A stretch of 64,000 bases of DNA from Toxoplasma gondii ME49 (Eukaryota > Apicomplexa > Conoidasida > Eucoccidiorida > Sarcocystidae). The notes beneath the pieces were generated by a model that was not told the DNA's origin, did not search any database, and saw nothing but the letters and a program-made list of their open reading frames with translations. A program made the translations under genes and the position numbers. The stretch covers positions 4,711,900 through 4,775,899 of the forward strand of contig NC_031476.1 in NCBI RefSeq assembly GCF_000006565.2, read 5' to 3'. This document shows positions 56,501 to 64,000 of this stretch, in pieces (position 1 is the first letter of the stretch; each line of letters opens with the position of its first letter).

Positions 56501-58879
56501 TGGTCAGTCGACGCAAACGCAGCTACCCACCTATGCTCGACAACGCAGACGTCACTGTATCGGGACTCCTGGGACTGGGCTTCCCTGTCGAGTGCTGCAG
56601 ACGCTTGCTTGCAAGCGTCTGCCGGAAAAACCTCCGATTCACAAGTTGCCATGGAGACTGCTGGCGTGAATCGCGCAGGCTGTAGTGGAGGTCTTGCATC
56701 GAATTCTACATTGCGAGCAGGCGGACGTTTTGGCGAGGCAGCCAAGTCTCTCAGGCACTGCTTACCGACAGGTCGCGAAAACCCCGGGGTAAAGGAACAG
56801 GTGGCGCTGGAGACTGAAGCTTTCCGGACTTTGGCCAACGCAGCGGAAGCCGAGTGCCGCTTCTCGTCGCTCGAGTACACGCGTCTTGCAGAGCGGGCAC
56901 AGGCCGATGTCTTTTCAGGAGCGGGTCCCCCCGCTGGCATGCTCTCGGGGTCGGGGCCTTACGGTCGGTCTCTCCGGTGGGACGTAGGCCACGCGCTCGG
57001 CGTATCGCGACGCCTAGCTGAGTCGGCTGCGTTGGCGGCGCATGCGCCCCACCCTCACATCACAGGTTGCCCTCCTGACCAGCACGGCAATTCGGGAACG
57101 CCAGTCTGTGATTACCCGTTGCCCCAGATGACGCCAGCGGCCGCTCCGCTGCCCTCCCTGAGACCGCGGCCGAGCTCGGAAGCCTTGAGCGAGGCAGCGT
57201 TCCCCAGACGGGATCCCGGTCAGTTGCGGGGCGTAGTCCAGCCTAGGGAAGCCGAGAAGCGGTCCTGGGGTAGCGCGGAGAGACTGGAGGGCCTTCCATG
57301 CAGTCAAACCCGTTACCTAGTCGCAAACTCGAGCAGTCCATCCGGGCGCAGCAGTGTCCACGACGAAAAGGACGGGCCGGACAGCGCGTTTCTCCGAGAT
57401 CAGCAGTTGCACCTCTCCGCGGAAACTGCGGGGACAAGTGCTGTGACGAAGCGGAGGCGCGTCGATCGGGCCACAGCCGGGCGGAAGGACAGCCGTGGCG
57501 ACGCCGGCGCGTGGGGCACACCAGCTGGGAGGGTCATGCCCGGGCGAGGACCTGGGACCTCAGAGGGTTCCATAGACATGGGAGGTTTCAATGACGGGAC
57601 CCGGTGCCATCCGCGGCGAAGCGGCACCGGCGGCGTGCACTTGCGCCAAGCAGTGGCCACTGGCGAGAGGCGTGACACCGAGCAGAGGAGGCCAATCCCA
57701 CCTGACTCAGAGGGCGGGAAACCCGGTGTCTCCGCGGCCCGGAAGCAGTTGCTGGAGGCGGACGAAAGGGGAAAAGTGGAGATGACGACAATGCGGTCTC
57801 GGAAGCGATGCACTCGGAAACAGGTTTCTGGCGACGCCCATATTCCGCAGGAAACATGGCTGAGCTCTCCAGAAAGAAGTCGGATGAATGCTGAGGTGGG
57901 TCAGGTGAACGAACCCCGCGGGGTAGACAGTGGAGCCCGGTTCGGGAGTCCAGCCAGGTCGCTAGAGTCCGAGTTAGGTGGCGACGAGAGGGGAAGCAGT
58001 GGAGGCGCGGGCGAGCGTCGTGCGACTGTGGAAAACTCACAAGACCTTCCAGGATTCGCTTGTTCGCGACGCCGAGGAGCTGAGGAACCAGGCCGCGGAA
58101 GCGCGACGAGCGGCTCTTGCATGCGTGACGCTGGGGACCTAGTGACGGAGGCGAGCCGCCACGCTTTGGCTCGTGGCCGTCAATCCACGGAGTCAGGAAA
58201 CATCGAACCAGCGGAGGGTTCGGCGTCAACTCTGGCATGTGCAGATGTGATCAGCAGTCGACGCAGAACCGGTTCGTCCCGTTTCCCGTCGAGAGCGACG
58301 AGCAGGCCCGGAAGCGTGTCGCCAGGTGTGAAGACCTCGAAGCGACGACGCGGAGACAAGGGCTCCACGAACGACGAGTTGGCAGTAAGAGAGGGCGAAG
58401 AGCTGGCGCCTAGGCTGTCCGGTCCTGTCGGGGGGGTGACGCAGGAAGCCGTGCAGGAAGAATCGCCCGAGGGACAGACCGAACCTGGGGAAGGAAACGA
58501 GCAAGGGATGTTGAGCGGGGACAAGGGGGGCGCCGGGCCTGTGTCTCTCGATGACAGCGAGAAGACCGAAACCCAGTCTGCTGAAAAAGAGGCGGCGAGT
58601 CCTCCCGGGCGGGGAAGCAACGGACGCTTCTGGCGTGCAGGCGGGGACGGCCGAGTTCTCTACGATCAATCGGGTCAGAAGATTTCAGGCATCTGGTTCG
58701 ACAGCGGTCGACGCCTGTGGCGAGTGGTCTTCACGCAGGGAGAACGGAGAAGAACGAAAGGCTTCAGTCTGCGACAGTACGGATTCGAGGAAGCGAGGAA
58801 CATGGCTGTCCAGTGCAAGCTCGAGATGGAAGCTAGGAAGGGAGAGAAGACCAGCAACCCCGTCTCGCCTGCCAAGTAG
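53585..58879 (+). CDS. ApiAP2-family DNA-binding protein, single exon (1764 aa)
   Basis: AP2-domain proteins are the main sequence-specific transcription regulators of apicomplexans and act in the nucleus. One AP2 domain lies at the extreme C-terminus (about residues 1680-1750): GRFWRAGGDGRVLYDQSGQK, then SGIWFDSGRRLWRVVF, TKGFSLRQYGFEEARNMAVQ. The pattern IWFD..R..WRV and the closing YGFEEAR helix fit the family. The remaining 1680 residues are mostly disordered Ser/Gly/Glu-rich sequence. An exception is a cysteine-rich zone: CCACCGGRLLCSQC at about 620-633 and CRVCAESIYCGFC at about 684-697, two CxxC-x5/6-CxxC clusters that could bind zinc. ATG 53585 is the first in the frame, which is open from 53432. 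There are no introns. A poly-basic patch (KTSKRRRGDKG) before the AP2 domain may serve as a nuclear signal. The member name is not assigned. Confidence 0.9.
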   Translation: MARNAPPVLTSPDVFTSACFSPSRHSTEAKLSTLGKPPPFAKAGDSTCAGSPSLSPTPLTSPGASSCASAFSVLSSPVSAASDFSTQPRELCSTPHAFPTWPVSYATPEPALPLGTSEEATASCGGSASVEGPAKMASEMPAERNTTAGVSETASVSIARDTANSTCDESRASSSPHFTVPHTSRKGSKEPGMLRRRGREPAAAEKVGGGAAPRTDSPNASAGLRRSMHSVRVSCSDSSRSTTTEAGAELVSSHWERQTSGAVTPSSGTNGGKGLPAVGSPDASEGDVSLDTTDNSGESTVSTSQTIRSSRSASRKSSVERGAEAVGAVCAKAVMLPIRAIQRTDLTTCMRKNREHGEGTPANARRFGVGEGEWFPGPVPRGHTVGIDGCTPRANPFVDEVDSPSAPCPGAASELFRSLASGLILSIDGGGEDAPGSEDELISFERLESFCDAVRTPTALRISGASLSTDSSDVSEATQLGFAGFQSPREPSTPQSCCGTGSAAFEAREFGRRLIPQTLNGKAAQEEGQKISSVMGAGEKSRMSSDDGAPESKAAVVRKNVVYIQNLGSRRGEVSPMACEKRNAVLALPRGPGMEDTEAFAEKKRLPVERGKREKEPSLFCCACCGGRLLCSQCSATSDVHGIEPAGYGASNSSLQRLQDKATIGRRNGANARESGALTPRGQCRVCAESIYCGFCVYRMQATVSVSCAPASDRLAGRSPDVEGPADALLRRHFSNGAAVEEGLDGVEGSGRESEVGATALCMQYLNLNPGCRQGFPCVPPQFGEAEPETAAAWFSGTAGQETKQGIMDLGGGPQTHSTSDMLVNGLGFLASCPPSGADFRGAAAGHATHHARHFAQCQRQACRSVVRGKSFLEGDPSAGLTECGPLIGLDGIIGRAGSLGMAPLQGDTFTSPQVDRGAEQGSVPRHSWACAGRFPIPGGFRFDKTTKTDSSRKPNSPQEAWKQGLVPTSGAWSVDANAATHLCSTTQTSLYRDSWDWASLSSAADACLQASAGKTSDSQVAMETAGVNRAGCSGGLASNSTLRAGGRFGEAAKSLRHCLPTGRENPGVKEQVALETEAFRTLANAAEAECRFSSLEYTRLAERAQADVFSGAGPPAGMLSGSGPYGRSLRWDVGHALGVSRRLAESAALAAHAPHPHITGCPPDQHGNSGTPVCDYPLPQMTPAAAPLPSLRPRPSSEALSEAAFPRRDPGQLRGVVQPREAEKRSWGSAERLEGLPCSQTRYLVANSSSPSGRSSVHDEKDGPDSAFLRDQQLHLSAETAGTSAVTKRRRVDRATAGRKDSRGDAGAWGTPAGRVMPGRGPGTSEGSIDMGGFNDGTRCHPRRSGTGGVHLRQAVATGERRDTEQRRPIPPDSEGGKPGVSAARKQLLEADERGKVEMTTMRSRKRCTRKQVSGDAHIPQETWLSSPERSRMNAEVGQVNEPRGVDSGARFGSPARSLESELGGDERGSSGGAGERRATVENSQDLPGFACSRRRGAEEPGRGSATSGSCMRDAGDLVTEASRHALARGRQSTESGNIEPAEGSASTLACADVISSRRRTGSSRFPSRATSRPGSVSPGVKTSKRRRGDKGSTNDELAVREGEELAPRLSGPVGGVTQEAVQEESPEGQTEPGEGNEQGMLSGDKGGAGPVSLDDSEKTETQSAEKEAASPPGRGSNGRFWRAGGDGRVLYDQSGQKISGIWFDSGRRLWRVVFTQGERRRTKGFSLRQYGFEEARNMAVQCKLEMEARKGEKTSNPVSPAK

Positions 58880-60705
58880 CTAGATGGAGAGGAACCCCAT
58901 TAGTAAAAACAGCTGAATGCATTTTATCGTGGCACAGCTGCACCCAGTGATCTGACACGCAAGGTTCGAGATAGGAGGGCATGGTGTAACCGTCAATCAG
59001 GGGGCTAGAGAGTTTGTCATGAGGTGGTTGTGTCCTCTGTCGATTTCCACCGATCTGGAACGTAGTCGGCAGATGCGGGGGAAGCAGCCGTGCTTGACGC
59101 GCCGTCTGTGCTTGCGTATGGCGACTGGAAGTTCACATATGAGTCCAGATGGTGCGAACGGTAGTGACGTCTTCTCAGACGCTGGCTTGCGCCTTTAAAT
59201 TGGATAGTATCCCAGTGAACGAGGGCAATCGCTGGCAGTATCGAGCTTCATATGTTCCTGGAAGCTGTAGAGGAGACTGTTCGAAAGGAAGCCCGTGTCT
59301 CATCAAATGAATAAGTAGAGTAGTGGCCGCACACTGTCGCCCACGTCGAAGCGTAGTGTTGCCTGATCACCCTCTCCTATGGTGGTGATTCCGTGGAGAT
59401 CTAGTGGGGTTCGTTTTACTTCTCAGTGGCAAGCATTCCGTCGAGAGATGCCAAAACTGCGCACAAACAGTTAGAAATCGATGTTACTAAGATGTACAGT
59501 ATCTGCCGACGCTCTTATGGTGCCCTCGTGAGTTGGCACTGCCCCGTAACATGACGTACGTGCTTGCAACGTGACCGGGAAGAAGGCGATCTCGTAGAGG
59601 GGCTCGTTGCAGTTCTTGATGTTCATCATTTAGGGAAGTGTGTGCAGGCGTGTGCTTGCTAGTCATATATGTCTGGGGGAAAGCTTTTTTCCAGAAACGC
59701 GCAAGGCGTGGGAGGAGGAACTTGGCATCTTGTGGAGGGGAAGAGACAAACCCGAAAGGACCTTCCACAGATGCGTCGGCCACAAGCGATTGAAAGCAGT
59801 TTTGGGAGAGAGTGTGGTTGGGTATCCAGCAGCGTTATTAATGTGGTACGGTATGATGGTGTGAGCAACGTGGATGTGAAGGCCACATGCAGTCAATTCT
59901 TGTGGCGTGCACAGCGATGAGAAAGGAAGACCCGATTTTTCAACGGGACTGTGGGGCGGGTGGACTCGCAGATACAACTCGACAGCTGCAGACAACATTG
60001 TCGGCGCTTCATCGACTATGCCGTTCCGGTGTCGCTGTGAGGAAGGTCTCCATAGATTCCGCTGACACGCACTGATATGACATTACAGCCTGATCTGTGG
60101 TTTTGATCAGGTTTCCCTCATGGGACTGAGTGTGTGTGCAGCAACATGGCCATCGCAGGGTATCCCACTTCTTTTCAAGCTCTGAAGTACCTCTGAACAA
60201 TTTGACTCACACAAAACCGTTCTTTCTACTTCGCGCTCCAAGGCCCAACCCGTTTTTTCGCTATTTCGTGGCAGACCGGTTTGTCTGTTCGTCATTCTCG
60301 CAGTTTTTTGGGGGATAATCCGCTCCTTCACACCACCTACCGACGTTCCGTGGGAAGACATGTCTCGTCGGTTGCTTCACGTAACCACGCATACTGTAGT
60401 TACGGTGTATGTTCGTTTCCATGATGTGGTCTCGCGGGTCATTTTCCTTTTGCTGGTCACGCCGCTAGAATGAAAGCGTAACACCGCGAAGTCTCACTTG
60501 CGTGTCGGCGGATGGGTACATGGCAGTGTGTACGGCTGACTAGAGAGGTGTCAGAGCGTCTCACATGTTGAGTGATTCTGTCGGGACAACGCCGGCATCG
60601 CATCTCTCTTCGTACGTCAGATGGGACCTGACAGAATTGAGCGATATGCTTGTAAAAGACCATGCCTGGATGAATCCGTTCCTGGGTACTAGTGCTTCGA
60701 TTATG
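58880..60705. other. Gene-free stretch downstream of the AP2 gene
   Basis: Presumably begins with the AP2 3' UTR. Frames are short and overlap on both strands (for example 59640-59998) without recognisable motifs. Confidence 0.45.
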
Positions 60706-61626
60706 TCAGCCACGTTGACCTTCGGAGAGGTTTTCGGGGTGGCATGGGGGTCCGCGCAACAATGTTGGAATCGTATAGTCAGCAGATAAAGTGAAATTCC
60801 AGGGTTCATAGTATATGAAGGGGATTATAACTGCGTCCTGAAATAGAACATCATGTTTGCCTTGCGGTTGACATCGACCACATGGAGATGGTGGCCGCTT
60901 AGAGAACTGTGACCGTGCAGGGAAGTGCAATGGCGCCGGCTGTGGAACGCAGTGGACCAGTGGGGCGCTCTGCAATGTCAGGGTACCATGAACTAGGTCC
61001 TCACAACAGTGGTTTACTAGAATCAAGTAATTTTTTCTTCGAATGTGGCGTGTCGTGATTCCGGTCGTGCCCGTCATGGCAGAATAACGCTCGGATGTTC
61101 CGTTAATCCAAGCAGCGAAATGTGTTGCCGTGGGAATCGACGGGTTTTGGTACCAGCACGAGCAGGTGTGGTGGCCGCGTGGAACAGGTGCAGTAGGAAT
61201 GACACGTGTGCGGGTCCCTGAAGCGACAATTTGCCGTGCATTTTCCTGTGGCAAGTTTCCTCGACACAGCGCCGTCTGCAGCTCGGGCACGGCGTGCTGC
61301 GACCAACCGCTTTTCTGTGAACGTGCATACGGCACAGCTGCCACTGTCTGCTGCAAGCCATTTTGGGTTCGCTCGGTTGCGTTAACATGCGAAGCCAGAA
61401 TAGCGTTGGCGTTGCGTGCTTCTGGTTCGGGATGCACGTGCCGTCGGTTCTTTCCAATCCCGTCACGCATAGTAGTCGCGATTCGGTAATTTTGTGGTTT
61501 CATACTCAAGTTACATGTCGTACTCAAAGTTTTTTTTACGATCATCAAAGCGCTTTGGTGCTGTTGAGGTGTCCATAGTGTTTGCCAGACAAAGCGTGCC
61601 GTACTAACAATGACGGGGAGAAACAT
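60706..61626 (-). CDS. Orphan 306-codon open frame
   Basis: ATG-started, uninterrupted minus-strand frame in an otherwise gene-poor stretch of balanced base composition, so its length is unlikely by chance. The product begins MFLPVIVSTARFVW, is Thr/Pro/Cys-rich (CSCWYQNPS, CCEDLVHG, VHCVPQPAPLHF, CGRCQPQG) and basic. No domain is recognised. It has no clear signal peptide or membrane segment. A 119-codon plus-strand frame (61130-61489) overlaps it. Confidence 0.35.
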   Translation of the reverse strand: MFLPVIVSTARFVWQTLWTPQQHQSALMIVKKTLSTTCNLSMKPQNYRIATTMRDGIGKNRRHVHPEPEARNANAILASHVNATERTQNGLQQTVAAVPYARSQKSGWSQHAVPELQTALCRGNLPQENARQIVASGTRTRVIPTAPVPRGHHTCSCWYQNPSIPTATHFAAWINGTSERYSAMTGTTGITTRHIRRKNYLILVNHCCEDLVHGTLTLQSAPLVHCVPQPAPLHFPARSQFSKRPPSPCGRCQPQGKHDVLFQDAVIIPFIYYEPWNFTLSADYTIPTLLRGPPCHPENLSEGQRG

Positions 61627-63372
61627 GAGAACACAATTTATCGAGATTTTATTGTCTTATTCACAGTGCCAGAGTGCACAACACACGCGGATGATTTTAC
61701 ACGTGTCAAGGTGGCCTGGCCATCGAATATGCACGCGGATGAACGTCTCTAGTCAGAAGCAATCTCTAAGAATGCGTAACCATCCGAACAGATGAATCAG
61801 CTTCGACCTCGTAAGAGACGCGTTGCCTTCTAGATACACACTGCTACGTTAGAAACAGGCCCAAGGTAAAACTGGCAGTAACAGAGCAGGCGACAGAATG
61901 GCTGTTGTTGTAAGCTGAAGTGAGAGTGTAACTCCAGCAGAAGCTTAGCACACTCATGGAACATTGACAAGAAGTAACATTGCGACAGGATTTCTGCATT
62001 ATTACGAATGTGTCATGCTGGACTCACGTGCTTTAAAACATACAACAATAAGGAAGTGGCTATTCTGGAGTGCATGCAATATCCGAAAATTCCCCTCCCG
62101 CTGGTATTTCGTGAACTGGGTTCTGAACGCTAACAAATGCACAAGCTGCTTCTGCAGTAAGTCGACACGCTAGAATGAAAAGGAACAGAATGATCTTTGT
62201 GACAATCCAGTACTTTGCCTCGGTCATTGAAACAAGACCATGAAGAGCTAGCCTGATGGTTCTAAATCCTAAGGCAGATACATCGTGGTTCGGAAGATAC
62301 TGAATATGACTCCACTTGTGAGATATAAACCAGATTCTTTGTGATGGCTGTACACTTCATGGCCTGGTTTTCATGCTCCAAAATTCGTCTGGGTGCCCAT
62401 ACTTCCGTCCTTTAGGAGGTAGGATAATGTGCAGAGACGAGGTCTGTGCGTACTAACCCAGCTCATTCGCTGCCTGATCACTCTCTATTAAGAGCTTTAA
62501 TTTTATGTAAAACAATAGAGAGCAACGTGGTGTGATGCGGAGTTGACTGTGCATTCGTCGTCTGCCAAAAAGAGTCACCGTGTCCGAGTCTTTCCGCACC
62601 TGCTCGATATCTTGCAATAGTCGACTTCCTCTACTTTTTCGTCCATCGACGAGCCAGGAGTTTTTGAAAAGAAAGAAGGTTCTTTCCAGAGTAGCCATAA
62701 AACCCCGATACGTTAACAAGAAGTCAAAAACTGCTATCACAGGCCACACGTCTTGCGGCTGCTCCTGACCTTGCCCTACCGAAAAACAGACTGATGACAG
62801 GCCGCCTGCCGTTTAGATCGCCTGGGGCTCAAAAGAAAAGTAGGATGCGATACTCAGTGCATCCCATGTCTTCGCAACAAGTGAATTTGCAAACAGTTGC
62901 AACTGAACCCTGAAGGCCGCCTTTTACGGCGTGTTGTGCCAGTTGCCCAGAAAGACGAAAAAAAAGAGCCTTTGTTGTTATCGTGCGATTTCCCGAACCC
63001 CCGCAAAATGATAAGTCTGTGAGTTTGCGACGGTTGCTGTGCTCACCGGCCGACTACATTTTACAGAGTCTCTGACAATTCAGGCATCGAAATCTCGACC
63101 CCCAGCTTTCTCCGCTGCTGATAGCGGAGCCACAGCGCGAGGTTTCGTCATTCCAGCCTTCCGTATCGGGGAAAACCTCCCGTTCACAAAATTGTCCAAA
63201 CTGGAATTCAATTTCCCACTAGCTTGCCAGTGCAATGCTTGAAAGCCATTTTTCTGGCAGTGACAGACAGATCCGACGTTTTACGCCTATCAGAAAGCGT
63301 CAAGGCCTGCAAATATGGGTAGCTGATCTACCGTCCGAGCGGGCGTGCTGGTGTTAACTCGATATCCATTAC
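61627..63372. other. Gene-free stretch
   Basis: Only short frames are present; relatively AT-rich. No RNA gene, repeat or motif was recognised. Confidence 0.45.
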
Positions 63373-63795
63373 ATGTACTTCTTGTGTGGGTATGCAACTG
63401 GCCATGAAGAATCGAATGTGGTTTCAGACGCTCTGGTGAGCGCGCTCGTGAGCGCTATGCTAGGAGACGTTCTTGTGCATATTGGCATACGCGAATTAGG
63501 CATGATGATTATGGAATTATTTCGTCGCTTGTCCGAGAATGCTACGCCACCGATGATAGCACATAGATTGCCGCTCCTTTTAGAGCGATGTCGTTCAATG
63601 GAATCTGTTTATAAACAAGTTGGTCTGCGAGTTTCAGACAGCTTCTCTCCAGCGCAGATGCGGTCCGACAGCAGGGAACTGTATATGATATGCAACGGAT
63701 CCTTTGCTACGACTCGGGAAACGCTGTCCTCCCTGTTTGATTCACAGTACGACTTTGGAAGACACACTGCCACGTCTCCACGTACGGCCATATAA
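63373..63795 (+). CDS. Probable coding exon near the right edge
   Basis: ATG-started frame of 140 codons with alternating hydrophobic and charged helix-like stretches (VVSDALVSALVSAMLGDVLV, MMIMELFRRLSENATPPMIA, RLPLLLERCRSMESVYKQVG). No family recognised. A GTACGG donor-like site at about 63781 precedes the stop, so it could be the first exon of a gene running out of the window. Confidence 0.35.
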   Translation: MYFLCGYATGHEESNVVSDALVSALVSAMLGDVLVHIGIRELGMMIMELFRRLSENATPPMIAHRLPLLLERCRSMESVYKQVGLRVSDSFSPAQMRSDSRELYMICNGSFATTRETLSSLFDSQYDFGRHTATSPRTAI

Positions 63796-64000
63796 CGACT
63801 GTCCTTCCCGGATCACATGTCTGACCTCTGGCGAGTGTCAGCAACTGCTACTTGCCACACTCTACGAGCTTGAGCTTGTTCGCTCTTTCGAAAAAAAAAC
63901 AAAGCGAGAACCGGTAGTTGCTACAAATGCCGCTGCATCTGATAACTTTGGCGTTCAGAGAAGGCGTTGCTCGGTCCGCCACGTTTTGTTCTTAATCTCA

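Noticed and set aside
53497..58675. Many frames of 100-276 codons antisense or shifted within the AP2 gene
   Set aside because: All are shadows of the 1764-codon frame, whose GC-rich codons suppress stops on the other strand.
1..64000. CRISPR arrays, insertion sequences, tRNA or rRNA genes, bacterial operons
   Set aside because: None seen; spliced genes, SRS antigens and an ApiAP2 protein show a eukaryotic parasite genome.

Overview
The window is nuclear DNA of a coccidian apicomplexan, most likely Toxoplasma gondii or a close relative such as Hammondia or Neospora. The reasons are two short six-cysteine SRS-type surface antigens, a very long ApiAP2-type protein with one C-terminal AP2 domain, intron-rich housekeeping genes, near-balanced base composition and many (AT)n microsatellites in introns. 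The species call is an inference from gene content. All exon models were built by hand from splice sites, reading phase and family motifs; UTRs and promoters were not resolved.

Left part (1-24.5 kb). A minus-strand gene of unknown function with a presequence-like N-terminus (1448-3762) lies divergent from ESF1 (5373-15422, plus), the nucleolar pre-rRNA processing factor. ESF1 is resolved into 13 exons (995 aa) whose phases all agree. After a 2.6 kb stretch without a recognised gene comes a large minus-strand coiled-coil/disordered protein (18002-24160, about 1400 aa).

Middle (24.5-42 kb). A plus-strand coiled-coil gene (27072-29393) is cut by ten introns of only 46-64 nt, against at least 265 nt in ESF1 and mostly 250-770 nt in VPS45. 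It ends 24 bp from the stop of a convergent OTU-domain cysteine protease gene (29418-30686, minus). From 30.6 to 33 kb there are open frames on both strands that could not be resolved. VPS45, a Sec1/Munc18 protein of endosomal and Golgi SNARE fusion, occupies 34285-41401 (minus, 13 exons, 678 aa). Its introns carry a recurrent near-palindrome, GGTGTATGTACACCTCAG, which supplies two of its 3' splice sites and overlaps one 5' splice site.

Right part (42-64 kb). This is gene-poor. It holds two diverged SRS genes in tandem orientation (46234-46797 and 49143-49754), several orphan open frames, the single-exon AP2 gene (53585-58879) with two CxxC...CxxC clusters, a 306-codon orphan frame on the minus strand (60706-61626), and a probable coding frame near the right edge (63373-63795).

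The genes do not form a pathway. They are independent transcription units of ribosome biogenesis, membrane trafficking, ubiquitin removal, surface antigen and gene regulation functions.
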